NCBI RefSeq assembly: GCF_016862455.1
Contig: NZ_BOMZ01000033.1
Span: 62,001-126,000, forward strand
DNA length: 64,000 nucleotides
Source of the DNA: Actinoplanes utahensis
GTDB taxonomy: Bacteria; Actinomycetota; Actinomycetes; Mycobacteriales; Micromonosporaceae
Direction of reading: 5' to 3'
Below the pieces are notes generated by a model. That model searched no databases. It was not told where the DNA came from and saw only the letters and a list, made by a program, of their open reading frames with translations. The position numbers and the translations under genes were made by a program. Positions 29,701 through 36,764 of the stretch are shown here, piece by piece (the first letter of the stretch is position 1; each line of letters starts with the position of its first letter).

Positions 29701-30068
29701 CCGAGGCCGATCTCGGCGGTGCGCAGCGGGTTGAACGGCCCGTCCTGCGCCAGCGTGTCCTGGAGGGAACGGGACGGAACGTACTCCATCACGATCCACG
29801 GGTCGGCATCCGTGGAGAGCACGTCGAAGACGCGAACCACGTTGATGTTGTTGAGCCGGGCGATGGCGCGCGCCTCGCGAAGGGAGCGCTCGCGCATCTC
29901 CTGCCGCTCGCCCGGGGTCAGTCCCGGCGGCGGCACGAGCTCCTTGATCGCTACTTCTCGGTGCAGGACGACATCGGTCGCCCGCCAGACACGACCCATC
30001 CCGCCCTGACCGAGCGGCGCAACGAGCCGGTACCGATCAGCGACAACGAGTGGGGGAGAAGAAGACAT
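26739..30068 (-). CDS. Receptor-type serine/threonine protein kinase with KTSV repeats
   Basis: Product of 1109 aa. PknB-like kinase domain (about 10-275): glycine loop GQGGMGRVW, Lys in VAIKEL, catalytic HRDVKPGN, DFGLAT, activation segment ending GSPAYIAPERA. Then a Pro/Gly repeat region (about 380-520), an Ala/Glu/Pro acidic region (590-750), eight repeats of the type EKTSVLS (about 757-847), a single TM (about 902-926) and an extracytoplasmic domain (about 975-1109) starting PAGWRTYQASGFTFWVPED. The start ATG at 30068 follows TATTTT at 7 nt. The C-terminal domain resembles that of the kinase at 52113, suggesting one kind of extracellular sensor. No phosphatase gene is adjacent. Confidence 0.92.
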   Translation of the reverse strand: MSSSPPLVVADRYRLVAPLGQGGMGRVWRATDVVLHREVAIKELVPPPGLTPGERQEMRERSLREARAIARLNNINVVRVFDVLSTDADPWIVMEYVPSRSLQDTLAQDGPFNPLRTAEIGLGVLNALRAAHRNGVMHRDVKPGNVLLGADGRVVLTDFGLATVPGDPNVTRTGLVLGSPAYIAPERARDGTAGPAADLWSLGATLYAAVEGQSPFARPSAIATLAALATENVPVARNAGPLKPVLNGLLRKDPAHRISAEEAERLLARAAGRRSKITFPMSPSMRRPGAGRERPSLPSGPGGPPVLPGSGWGTATGSAPVVPNPRPPVVQPPAADGRPPYFASGKAQVGGQTPPEPPRRGGKPLDPTRLDTPPVRDDVNPFSGTGQAPRPGAGRPTGPGPGQAPLSGIGQPPRPGVGRPTGPGPGQPPLSGTGQPPRPGMGRPTGSAPGQAPGSGVGRPTGPGPGQAPGSGVGRPTGPGPGQPSGSAPGQSPLPGAGSTPRSAPGRPTGPGPGQPARPGVGSLGSTPQAGQARASTDPQSMANSSAPTNALRTGFTAADVAANRRKQAAPEHERSLAQATSGYPVVTPRDAAAEDAGDAQSTTMTKADAEAKSGAAESGQDARAGATAAPERELAGEADATPKSDESTAEAETPASSTETDTAEADSKPEPEATPEPAETAGAAAAPERAETAAAAATPERAETAEPAEKPEPTDKPESAETPDSDETPEQASAPESIAPAESAEESAAEPVAGEPPAEDKTSVVSPAARQAEEKTSVLSAPAEEKTSVLSAPAEEKTSVLSEERTSVLSEERTSLLSPAGDEKTSLLLPAARPAASGGDDKTSVVSMPPRRRIITEPEQETRIVGDVPGINRPNRPAWTPMQLRPAARRGVTIFGTTLTRRQAAIGLGIVLTFVLLVGIILVQAFGNDDAGDKAIVPFGVASAPADQGGDKASGSPAASATPSSAAPSSPAATNPTVPAGWRTYQASGFTFWVPEDVKGSGGSNMTLEWGKYGARQFRIDVVPGKNDPVEYLRDDSSVGGGSPSTLEYHGTTAAEVEYPRNGGSQRAVRRVFVHGGKTYVLTWYAQSDDWDAAKSDRDKVFQGFKVG
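27527..27795 (-). repeat. Eight-copy (E/D)(K/R)TS(V/L) coding repeat in the receptor kinase
   Basis: In-frame degenerate repeat encoding DKTSVVS, EKTSVLS (three times), ERTSVLS, ERTSLLS, EKTSLLL and DKTSVVS, with AP(A)E spacers. Each unit offers a Thr with an aliphatic residue at +3. Confidence 0.75.
28505..28925 (-). repeat. Pro/Gly-rich tandem coding repeats in the receptor kinase
   Basis: Near-identical units of about 45-50 bp encoding GRPTGPGPGQ followed by APGSGV, PLSGTGQPPRPGM or similar. Units at about 28620-28730 are almost identical in DNA, indicating recent tandem expansion. Confidence 0.75.
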
Positions 30069-30075
30069 CACGCAG

Positions 30076-30081
30076 AAAATA
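30076..30081 (-). promoter_or_regulatory. -10 box of the receptor kinase gene, leaderless arrangement
   Basis: TATTTT on the minus strand, 7 nt before the ATG at 30068. Confidence 0.5.
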
Positions 30082-30157
30082 CCTGGTTCTGTCGAGCGGC
30101 CGCGAATTGATCAGCCGAGTGTGGGACACGTGTCACCGGATCTCCGGGCATGCGTCG

Positions 30158-30163
30158 TACGCT
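30158..30163 (+). promoter_or_regulatory. -10 box of accE, leaderless arrangement
   Basis: TACGCT ends 6 nt before the accE ATG. accE therefore has its own promoter, consistent with its separation from accD5. Confidence 0.5.
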
Positions 30164-30169
30164 CGGTTG

Positions 30170-30367
30170 ATGAATGAGGAACCGCTGGTCAGCGTCGTAC
30201 GAGGAAGCCTAGACGATCATGAGGTCGCGGCGCTTGTCGCCATCCTGGCATCTCGATCCACTTCGGTCAATTACCCCACGCCGCCCCAAGCCGTCTCAGA
30301 CTGGTCCCGGTCCGCGCGCCCCGCGGCAGCCCCGCGAAACTGGCGCACCTCCGCCCTCCCCCGCTGA
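30170..30367 (+). CDS. accE: Acyl-CoA carboxylase epsilon subunit
   Basis: Small subunit found only in actinobacterial carboxylases, stabilising the AccA3-AccD5 complex; 65 aa. Family features are the start EEPLVSVVRGSLDDHEVAAL, VAILASR in the helix, and the C-terminal NWRTSALPR. The ATG at 30170 is in frame with an upstream extension that lies antisense to the kinase start and is rejected. Normally it follows accD directly; here about 4.5 kb of minus-strand genes intervene. Confidence 0.8.
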   Translation: MNEEPLVSVVRGSLDDHEVAALVAILASRSTSVNYPTPPQAVSDWSRSARPAAAPRNWRTSALPR

Positions 30368-30370
30368 CCG

Positions 30371-30414
30371 TCATCCACAGGGGCAGCAACCGATAGCACT
30401 TGTTCGCTAACCTC
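30371..30414 (+). promoter_or_regulatory. Promoter region of mycosin cassette 1
   Basis: TCATCCAC at 30371-30378 and TTCGCTAACCTC at 30403-30414 are both repeated before cassette 2 (33589-33632), with 24 versus 23 nt between them. TAACCT (30408-30413) fits a -10 box, leaving a short leader with GGGAGG before the ATG at 30454. Confidence 0.55.
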
Positions 30415-30453
30415 CTAGCGGCATTCGTCGATTGCCGAGGGGGAGGTTCGCCG

Positions 30454-30918
30454 ATGAAGTCGTACGACGACTACGGGCCCAAGAGCACGGTCGCCGACTA
30501 CGACCTCAGTTCCATGGCGGGAATTGAGGCCGACATCGCCGCCATGGAGGACTTCGCAGCAAAGCTGCAAGCGGACCTCCAGGACAACTACGCGCCACAC
30601 GCCAACGCAGTGGCCGAGGCGATGTTCACCAAGGTGCCCACCAACAAGGAGTTCTACGAACTGGACCTGTTCCTGTACACGCACCAGCAGGTCCAGGACC
30701 TCACCCAGAAGAACGTAGACCTCTACTACGAGGGCACCCACCAACTCGCCGTCGCCGCCCAGAACGTCAGCGCGAAGTATCGGGACTCCGACGCGTTCTC
30801 CCGAGCCACCGTCGCCGACGTCGAGGCTGAATTCAAGAAGTCCGGGGCGGTCGCGCCGCCGCCCGGAGGGACCTCCGCACCCGCAGCGGATCCCTACACG
30901 CCGTCCGGGGAGGCATGA
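30454..30918 (+). CDS. Mycosin cassette 1: small helical-hairpin protein (candidate type VII substrate)
   Basis: Product of 154 aa; no named family recognised. Two predicted long helices: one in SSMAGIEADIAAMEDFAAKL and the next about 20 residues, another in VQDLTQKNVDLYYEGTHQL onward. They are followed by KYRDSDAF, containing YxxxD, the general ESX secretion motif, then a Pro/Ala-rich tail. Size and layout resemble PE/WXG100-class proteins but there is no WxG at the turn. The start is fixed by GGGAGG 7 nt upstream. It overlaps the next gene by ATGA, so it is translated with it. A paralog with the same order lies at 33671. Confidence 0.75.
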   Translation: MKSYDDYGPKSTVADYDLSSMAGIEADIAAMEDFAAKLQADLQDNYAPHANAVAEAMFTKVPTNKEFYELDLFLYTHQQVQDLTQKNVDLYYEGTHQLAVAAQNVSAKYRDSDAFSRATVADVEAEFKKSGAVAPPPGGTSAPAADPYTPSGEA

Positions 30919-32372
30919 TGGCCGTCGCCAACGACAGCGGAGGCGCGTACCTCGGCACCGGTAGGTTCGCGAGCTCCGACATCGAGCAGATGTGGAACCT
31001 GGTCCGTGACCACGACCATGTCCCACACCAAGCGGCCCTCGAAGGATGGCGGCACGCTTACGAGCTGATCCTTATGCACCGGACCCAGATCGAGACGTAC
31101 AAAGACAAGCTGATCCAGGCATGGCCGCCGGAACGCAGCTCCGCATCCCGGGCTTACGTCGCACGCCTCGACGTCCTTATCGAGAACCTGACGAGTACGT
31201 ATGAGGCCTCGATCGCCAATTACACGACGTACTCCTCAGCCATCAACGCGGTCAGTGCGGCCAAGGCGGAGATCAAAACCATCCGCGATGAGTACCTGAA
31301 GAACGCGGCACTGATCGCGGAGTACCAGGAGGCGAAGAGCAGCACTTCGCAGCCCCTCGCGGAAGCCGGCATGATCCCCGGGCCGGAGCCGGTGAATCCG
31401 GTTCCCGACTGGAAGCAGAAGATGCTTCAGCAGCAGGCCGCCGAGGTCATGACCAAGGCCAGCGCCGAACTCTCCGCCGCGAAGTTCGCCCTAGTCTCCC
31501 CAGCACCTTTCCAGCAGGCATTGGAAAATGTCTATGCGAACTCCGGTTCGATCGGCGGAGGCGGAGGCGGAGTCGGAGGCGGATCGGTTGCGTCGGCCTC
31601 TTCAGGCTCATCGGGTCACTCGGCTCGCCTTAGACCTGCGGATTCCATCATTCCTGCACCAGTCGAAACGAGTCGGCCTTCCACAGAGGCGAATCCGCTC
31701 CCCACAGGCGGTGGATTCACCGGTCAGCCAAACTCTCCAGACTCTGGCTCCCCGTCCGACGGGCCGGTGCTAGGCGGCGCGAAACCAGATCCGACTGGTC
31801 CGGTGAATACACTTCCCACGAATACAAACCCCATTACCACCACGCCGAACACCGGTCCGAACTTGAACAACACTGGGCCTTACACCATTACGCCGGGCGT
31901 CCCGCCGACAAGCACGCTCCCCCGGTCCGGATTCGGCCCCCACTCGCCCACAACCGGCCGAGGACCGGGCACACCTCCCGGCGTAGGCCCCGGCATCATC
32001 GGCGGCAGGGGAAACCCTGCCCCGCATCCGGGGGTCCTTGGCGCGGTGCCGCCAGGCGGCACGTCGGCATCTGGTCGGGGCGGAATGCCTGTCGGGGGGA
32101 TGCCGGTGGGCGGAGCGCCCTCCGCCAGTCGTGCAGGCCAGGCGGGATCGCCAAACCGTGCTGGGCAGCGAATCAACCCCGTCGGCGGCATGATCGGCCA
32201 GGACGGAATGGTTCGGCCTGGGCAACGTCAGACCCGCCGGAGCGGGGAGGAAGAGCAATCCCGGACTTGGGATCCGGACAACCCCTGGGAGACCGACGCT
32301 GGAATTGATCCCGTGTTGCTTCCTCAACCAGAGCGGCGCATCGATCCTGGTCCGACAATCGGTGGGCGATAA
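30915..32372 (+). CDS. Mycosin cassette 1: large PPE-like protein with Pro-rich body and conserved tail
   Basis: Product of 485 aa. N-terminal helical domain (about 20-190) contains DKLIQAWPPERSSASRAYV, where WPPE may occupy the position of the WxG turn. Then a Gly/Ser-rich hinge, a Pro/Thr/Asn-rich disordered body, and a C-terminal tail with WDPDNPWET, GIDPVLLP and RIDPGPTIGGR. The tail is almost identical in the paralog at 34162, although the bodies differ. It begins inside the previous stop (ATGA) and its stop abuts the mycosin GTG with no gap. Predicted to be exported and to work with or be cut by the mycosin; this is inference. Confidence 0.72.
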   Translation: MMAVANDSGGAYLGTGRFASSDIEQMWNLVRDHDHVPHQAALEGWRHAYELILMHRTQIETYKDKLIQAWPPERSSASRAYVARLDVLIENLTSTYEASIANYTTYSSAINAVSAAKAEIKTIRDEYLKNAALIAEYQEAKSSTSQPLAEAGMIPGPEPVNPVPDWKQKMLQQQAAEVMTKASAELSAAKFALVSPAPFQQALENVYANSGSIGGGGGGVGGGSVASASSGSSGHSARLRPADSIIPAPVETSRPSTEANPLPTGGGFTGQPNSPDSGSPSDGPVLGGAKPDPTGPVNTLPTNTNPITTTPNTGPNLNNTGPYTITPGVPPTSTLPRSGFGPHSPTTGRGPGTPPGVGPGIIGGRGNPAPHPGVLGAVPPGGTSASGRGGMPVGGMPVGGAPSASRAGQAGSPNRAGQRINPVGGMIGQDGMVRPGQRQTRRSGEEEQSRTWDPDNPWETDAGIDPVLLPQPERRIDPGPTIGGR

Positions 32373-33533
32373 GTGAAGTTGCTCAAGAAAGCGGTGGCGG
32401 TTACATTCGTCACCGCCGCAATCCTCTATCCGTCACCCCCTGCGCGGGCAGACCAAATCCGAGATTTACAGTGGCATGTCAAGTTTCTTGACCTCTCGCG
32501 CGTGCACAGCATCACAAAGGGCGACGGAGTCATCGTTGCCGTGCTCGACACGGGAGTTTCATCACACACCGATATAGCCAAAAACCTTCAACAGGGCACC
32601 GACACCGTGCCCGGCGGCGATGGCGTTGGCAGGACAGATAAAGATGGCCACGGAACAGCAATGGCTGGATTAATAGCAGGACACGGTCGCAACTCCGGCG
32701 ATGGCGCGATCGGGGTAGCGCCGAACGCCCGCCTGCTTCCAGTGCGGGCTTCTGACGGCGAAAACAGCGGCGACTCCCTCGTAACCGCGATTCAGTGGGC
32801 TGCCCAGTCTCGCGCAAAAGTGATCAATGTCTCGCTTACAACTATTCGCTCGAGATCGATGAATGAGGCCGTGGCCGAAGCAACTGCAGCTGACATCGTT
32901 ATTGTGGCCGGCGCAGGGAACACGTCCACGAACGGTCGAATGGGTTACCCTGCAGCAATGCCCGAAGTGGTCGGAGTGGGCGCGGTAGATCGAAAAGGCC
33001 AGCACGCTAAATTCTCTGTCACTGGTTCTGGAATTGACATCTGCGCGCCTGGCGTGGATATGGTATCAACAGATCTCGGGAATAAGTATTCTAAAGGCGA
33101 AGGCACCTCTGCCTCGACGGCGATCGTGTCGGGGGCGGCGGCGCTGGTGCGGGCGAAGTTTCCGGATCTTTCGGCGCCCGAGGTCATTCACAGGTTGACG
33201 GCTACGGCTACGGATATTGGGCCGGTGGGTAAGGACGACCAGTGCGGCTACGGGGTGCTGAACATCGTCAAGGCGCTGACGGCTGACGTACCGCCGCTCA
33301 CTGCGCCTGCGGGGGTCTCCTCCGGGCAGCCGACCGGTTCCCCGGCAACCGCTGATCCGGCATTGTCCGCGACCGGGCCGGCCGGAGATACGCCGTCGGT
33401 CGGGGTCGCGCCGGCTCCCGAGCCGGCCGGTTCCAACCTGCCGATCATCATGGCCGGGGTGGGTGCCGGGATCGTTGCTGCCGGAGCGCTTGTCGCGCTT
33501 CTCGTCGCACGCCGGCGACGGCCGGGTTCGTAG
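32373..33533 (+). CDS. Type VII secretion-associated mycosin (S8 subtilisin-like), copy 1
   Basis: Membrane-anchored subtilase of 386 aa. Signal peptide about 1-26 ending PARA. The catalytic triad is Asp in VAVLDTGVSSHTD, His in DKDGHGTAMAG and Ser in EGTSASTAIVSGAAAL. The oxyanion-region Asn is in AGAGNTSTN. Two cysteines (DICAPG, DQCGYG) can form the mycosin disulfide. A Pro/Ala linker leads to a C-terminal TM (IIMAGVGAGIVAAGALVALL) and basic RRRR. The GTG directly follows the TAA of the preceding gene. The first two thirds are AT-richer than the surroundings; the last third switches to high GC. Confidence 0.9.
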   Translation: MKLLKKAVAVTFVTAAILYPSPPARADQIRDLQWHVKFLDLSRVHSITKGDGVIVAVLDTGVSSHTDIAKNLQQGTDTVPGGDGVGRTDKDGHGTAMAGLIAGHGRNSGDGAIGVAPNARLLPVRASDGENSGDSLVTAIQWAAQSRAKVINVSLTTIRSRSMNEAVAEATAADIVIVAGAGNTSTNGRMGYPAAMPEVVGVGAVDRKGQHAKFSVTGSGIDICAPGVDMVSTDLGNKYSKGEGTSASTAIVSGAAALVRAKFPDLSAPEVIHRLTATATDIGPVGKDDQCGYGVLNIVKALTADVPPLTAPAGVSSGQPTGSPATADPALSATGPAGDTPSVGVAPAPEPAGSNLPIIMAGVGAGIVAAGALVALLVARRRRPGS

Positions 33534-33541
33534 ATGTCGCC

Positions 33542-33577
33542 CTCCGGTGGCCGCGGACGATAACGCGGCCACCGGAG
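33542..33577 (+). terminator. Hairpin terminator after cassette 1
   Basis: Perfect 14-bp inverted repeat (33542-33555 with 33564-33577) with an 8-nt loop, 8 bp after the mycosin stop. It separates the two cassettes transcriptionally. Confidence 0.75.
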
Positions 33578-33588
33578 TGGCGTCTCCC

Positions 33589-33632
33589 TCATCCACGGGG
33601 GCGGAAGCCTGGGCGGTCATTCGCTAACCTCT
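33589..33632 (+). promoter_or_regulatory. Promoter region of mycosin cassette 2
   Basis: Same two blocks as before cassette 1: TCATCCAC (33589-33596) and TTCGCTAACCTC (33620-33631), 23 nt apart. TAACCT at 33625-33630 is the likely -10 box. Confidence 0.55.
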
Positions 33633-33670
33633 CAGGGGTCATTCGCCGGGGATCGATGGGAGGACGCGGT

Positions 33671-34162
33671 ATGCCCGAAGCTCGGGACAGCAGTGGGACG
33701 TGGCTGGGCAACGTCGACTACACCGACTTCGGTGCCATCGAGGCGGACATCGCGGCGATGGAGCAGTTCGCCGCGCAGCTCAAGGCTGATATTCAGAACA
33801 ACTTCGCGCCGTACGCGGAGGCTGTCAGCACGACCATGACGGAGCCGCTGCCCGAGACGACCTACTACGACCTGCACCTGTTCCTGTATTCGCACGACCA
33901 GGCTCAGATCGCCACTCAGATGAACGTGGCCGTCTACACCGACGGCACTTACCAGTTCGCCGACGCAGCGAGTGGAATCAGCCGGCAGTACCGCGGTTCC
34001 GACGCCTTCTCCAGCGCCAAGCTCTCCGATGTCGAGGCCGCTTTCAAGAGCACCGCCCCGTCCCTGAACCCGGCAGACATCCGCTCCGGCACCGGAACCA
34101 GCGGGTCAGGGACCGGGACCGGCGAGACCTTCACCGAGATTCCCAGCTCCGGAGGTGCTTGA
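33671..34162 (+). CDS. Mycosin cassette 2: small helical-hairpin protein (candidate type VII substrate)
   Basis: Product of 163 aa, paralog of the protein at 30454. Shared segments: GAIEADIAAMEQFAAQLKAD, DLHLFLYSHDQAQ, and QYRGSDAFSSAKLSDVEAAF with YxxxD. The tail is Ser/Gly/Thr-rich instead of Pro/Ala-rich. The ATG at 33671 has GGGAGG 7 nt upstream; an earlier in-frame ATG at 33656 lacks one. The stop overlaps the next ATG by one base (TGATG). Confidence 0.75.
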   Translation: MPEARDSSGTWLGNVDYTDFGAIEADIAAMEQFAAQLKADIQNNFAPYAEAVSTTMTEPLPETTYYDLHLFLYSHDQAQIATQMNVAVYTDGTYQFADAASGISRQYRGSDAFSSAKLSDVEAAFKSTAPSLNPADIRSGTGTSGSGTGTGETFTEIPSSGGA

Positions 34163-35556
34163 TGGGTATCGAGACCGGCGGCGGCGTCGACCGGGCCGAC
34201 TGGCGGACCATGCCGATCGAGATGATCTGGCCGCTTCTGAAGAACCATGACAGTGCGCCGCACCGCACCATGGGCGACGCCTGGTCGAAGTCCTCCGAGC
34301 TCTTGGCGAACCATGTGCGCCAGGTCAAGGCCTACCGCGACAAGCTTGCCGAGGCGTGGCCGCCGGAGCGGAGCCGCGCCGCGGCCGCCTACGTGGACCG
34401 TCTCGAAGTTCTCATCGCCAGCCTCGAAGAGACCCAGCTCGCCTCCAGCGCCAACGGGCGTGCCCTCATCGGCGGTGTCGACGCCGTGGACGAGGCCAAG
34501 GTCAAGCTGGCCGCTCTCGAGCAGGAGTACACGGCGAACAAGGCCACGATCGAGGCGTACGAGAAGGCCGCGGCAGCGACTCCTCTCGCGACGACGGACC
34601 CGCTGCCGACGGCGCCGACGGGGGCCTACGAGCGCCGGACCGAGTTGGAGAGGCAGGCGCGGGACACGATGCAGTCTCTCTCCGCCGAGCTCGCCGCCAC
34701 GCAGAGCACCTTCATCGCCCCGAAACGTTATATCCCGTCGGGCCGTGTCGACGGCGGCGAGGACGGGCTGGGGTCGGGCGCTTCGGGCGTCGGCATGCCT
34801 CCGATGGTGCCGCCGTTCACGCCCCGTTCGGTGACCCCGCCGAGTACGTCGAAACGCGCTGTCGACAGTTCGGTCGAGGAGAGGCCCACGACGAGTCCGG
34901 TGACCCGGCCAGGACTGCCGGACTCGTCGCTCCCGTCGAATCCGTCGCTCCCGTCGTATCCGTCGACGGAGGGGCCGATTCTCGGGGGCACGAAGCCGCA
35001 GCAGCCGTCCACGACTGGTCTGCCGCCGGTGACGACACCGACGATCACGCCGACGACCACGCCGACGATGAATACGCCGGGCCCGTACACTTTCACGCCC
35101 AGCAGCCCTTCGACTCCGAGCGCGACGCCGGTGTCTACCTCGCCGTTCTCCCGCTCACCCGCGGTGAACGGCGCTCCGCCCGCGGTGAACGGCGCTCCGC
35201 CCGGCACGTTCCAGCCCACTTCGGGCGCTCGGGGGACCTCCGTCTCGAACGGTGGGGTCATCGGTGGTCTCCCGTCCGGTACGAGTGGTGGCGCGCAGCC
35301 CGGTGGGCGAGGGCTTCCGCCGGGCTCCCCGGCCCGCGGAGCGCAGCGGATCAACCCGTCCGGCGGCATGATCGGCGGCGCGAACCCGGCTGCTCCGATG
35401 GGACGGCGTGCCTCCGCCCGTGGTGACGAGGAGTCCCGCGGCCGGCAGTGGGATCCGGACAACCCTTGGGAGACCTCGGAGGGCATCGATCCGGTGCTGC
35501 TTCCGCCGACGGCGGCGCAGCGGATCGATCCCGGGCCCACCATCGGTGGACGATAA
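34162..35556 (+). CDS. Mycosin cassette 2: large PPE-like protein with Pro-rich body and conserved tail
   Basis: Product of 464 aa, paralog of the protein at 30915. The N-terminal helical domain includes DKLAEAWPPERSRAAAAYV; the body is Pro/Thr/Ser-rich with short repeats (a 16-bp unit encoding AVNGAPP is duplicated near 35160-35195). The tail has WDPDNPWET, GIDPVLLP and RIDPGPTIGGR as in copy 1. A GGAGG site lies just before the TTGATG start. The stop TAA abuts the mycosin GTG, the same junction as in cassette 1. Confidence 0.72.
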   Translation: MGIETGGGVDRADWRTMPIEMIWPLLKNHDSAPHRTMGDAWSKSSELLANHVRQVKAYRDKLAEAWPPERSRAAAAYVDRLEVLIASLEETQLASSANGRALIGGVDAVDEAKVKLAALEQEYTANKATIEAYEKAAAATPLATTDPLPTAPTGAYERRTELERQARDTMQSLSAELAATQSTFIAPKRYIPSGRVDGGEDGLGSGASGVGMPPMVPPFTPRSVTPPSTSKRAVDSSVEERPTTSPVTRPGLPDSSLPSNPSLPSYPSTEGPILGGTKPQQPSTTGLPPVTTPTITPTTTPTMNTPGPYTFTPSSPSTPSATPVSTSPFSRSPAVNGAPPAVNGAPPGTFQPTSGARGTSVSNGGVIGGLPSGTSGGAQPGGRGLPPGSPARGAQRINPSGGMIGGANPAAPMGRRASARGDEESRGRQWDPDNPWETSEGIDPVLLPPTAAQRIDPGPTIGGR

Positions 35557-36702
35557 GTGATCAGAAGCGGGAAAGCGGCCGGCTTCGTCGCGGCCTGTGC
35601 ACTGACGGCGAGTCTCGTCCCGGGCACGCCGGCGTTCGCCGACGAGATCAGGGACGCGCAATGGCACCTGCCCTACCTGAAGGTGGACCAGGCGCACCGG
35701 ATCACCAAGGGCGCCGGCGTCACTGTGGCGCTGGTCGACAGTGGGGTCTTCCCGCACCGTGATCTGACCGGGAACCTCCAGAGGGGCGCCGGTCCGGGCG
35801 GCGCCGGCTCGGGACAGACCGACAAGGACGGGCACGGGACCCGGATGGCCGGCATCATCGTCGGTCACGGGCACGGCACCGGGGACGGCATCCTCGGGAT
35901 CGCTCCCGCGGCGAAGCTCGTCCCGATCGATGACGGCGCCGCGACGGACATCGGCCGGGGCGTCCCGGAGGGCATCACGCGAGCGGTGAGGTCCGGCGCC
36001 GATGTGATCAACCTGTCGGTCGTCGTGCCCGACTCGAGGTTCATCAGGAGCGCCGTGCGGGCCGCTGTGGCCGCGGATGTCGTCGTCGTGGCGGGTGCCG
36101 GGAACACCACCACCAACCTGAAGCTGGGCTATCCTGCCGCGCTTCCCGGCGTGATGGCTGTGGGGGCGACGGATCGGCAGGGCAGGCACGCCGCGATCTC
36201 CGTGACCGGGCCGGAGATGGCGATCTGCGCTCCCGGCACCGAGATCGCCACGACGAGCCGCACCGGCGGCTATGGCCGGTCCACCGGGACGTCCGATTCC
36301 ACGGCGATCGTCTCGGGGGCGGCGGCACTGGTCCGGGCGAAGTTCCCGAAGCTCTCGGCGCCGGAGGTCGTTCACCGGTTGACGGCGACCGCGGACGACA
36401 TCGGGCCGCCCGGCAAGGACGAGGAGTGCGGGTACGGCGTACTCAACATCGTCAAGGCCCTGACCGCTGATGTGCCACCGCTCCCGGTTTCGGCAACCCC
36501 CTCGGCGTCGGCATCGTCGGCGGTGGCGAAGCCCGCGGAGTCGGCGGTGCAGCTCGGGGAGTCGGCGTCGGCCGAGGCCGTGCCCGCGCCGAAATCGTCC
36601 GGTTCCGGTCTTCTTCTGTTCGGGGGGATCGGCGCGGTGGTCGTTGCCGCCGGTGCGGTGGTGGCGCTCGTGCTGGTCCGGAGGCGACGGACCGGCGCCT
36701 GA
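35557..36702 (+). CDS. Type VII secretion-associated mycosin (S8 subtilisin-like), copy 2
   Basis: Membrane-anchored subtilase of 381 aa, paralog of the protein at 32373. Signal peptide about 1-28 (TPAFA). The triad is Asp in VALVDSGVFPHRD, His in DKDGHGTRMAG and Ser in TGTSDSTAIVSGAAAL. Asn in AGAGNTTTN; cysteines in AICAPG and EECGYG. C-terminal TM (LLLFGGIGAVVVAAGAVVAL) and RRRR. Uniformly high GC, unlike copy 1. Mycosins process ESX substrates and are needed for ESX stability in mycobacteria; whether that applies to this two-cassette locus is unknown. Confidence 0.9.
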   Translation: MIRSGKAAGFVAACALTASLVPGTPAFADEIRDAQWHLPYLKVDQAHRITKGAGVTVALVDSGVFPHRDLTGNLQRGAGPGGAGSGQTDKDGHGTRMAGIIVGHGHGTGDGILGIAPAAKLVPIDDGAATDIGRGVPEGITRAVRSGADVINLSVVVPDSRFIRSAVRAAVAADVVVVAGAGNTTTNLKLGYPAALPGVMAVGATDRQGRHAAISVTGPEMAICAPGTEIATTSRTGGYGRSTGTSDSTAIVSGAAALVRAKFPKLSAPEVVHRLTATADDIGPPGKDEECGYGVLNIVKALTADVPPLPVSATPSASASSAVAKPAESAVQLGESASAEAVPAPKSSGSGLLLFGGIGAVVVAAGAVVALVLVRRRRTGA

Positions 36703-36764
36703 GCGAAACCGGAATCAGGGTGGAAACACGCTGCTTGGTGACGGTTTTGTATGGGTGGGGCTTG

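Noticed and set aside
26841..30110. A 1089-codon open frame antisense to the receptor kinase
   Set aside because: Its product is almost only Arg, Gly, Leu and His repeats mirroring the kinase's Pro-rich codons; no start signal.
30050..30367. Longer version of accE starting at 30050
   Set aside because: The first 40 codons overlap the kinase start antisense and are not like the epsilon family; the ATG at 30170 fits family length and has a -10 box.
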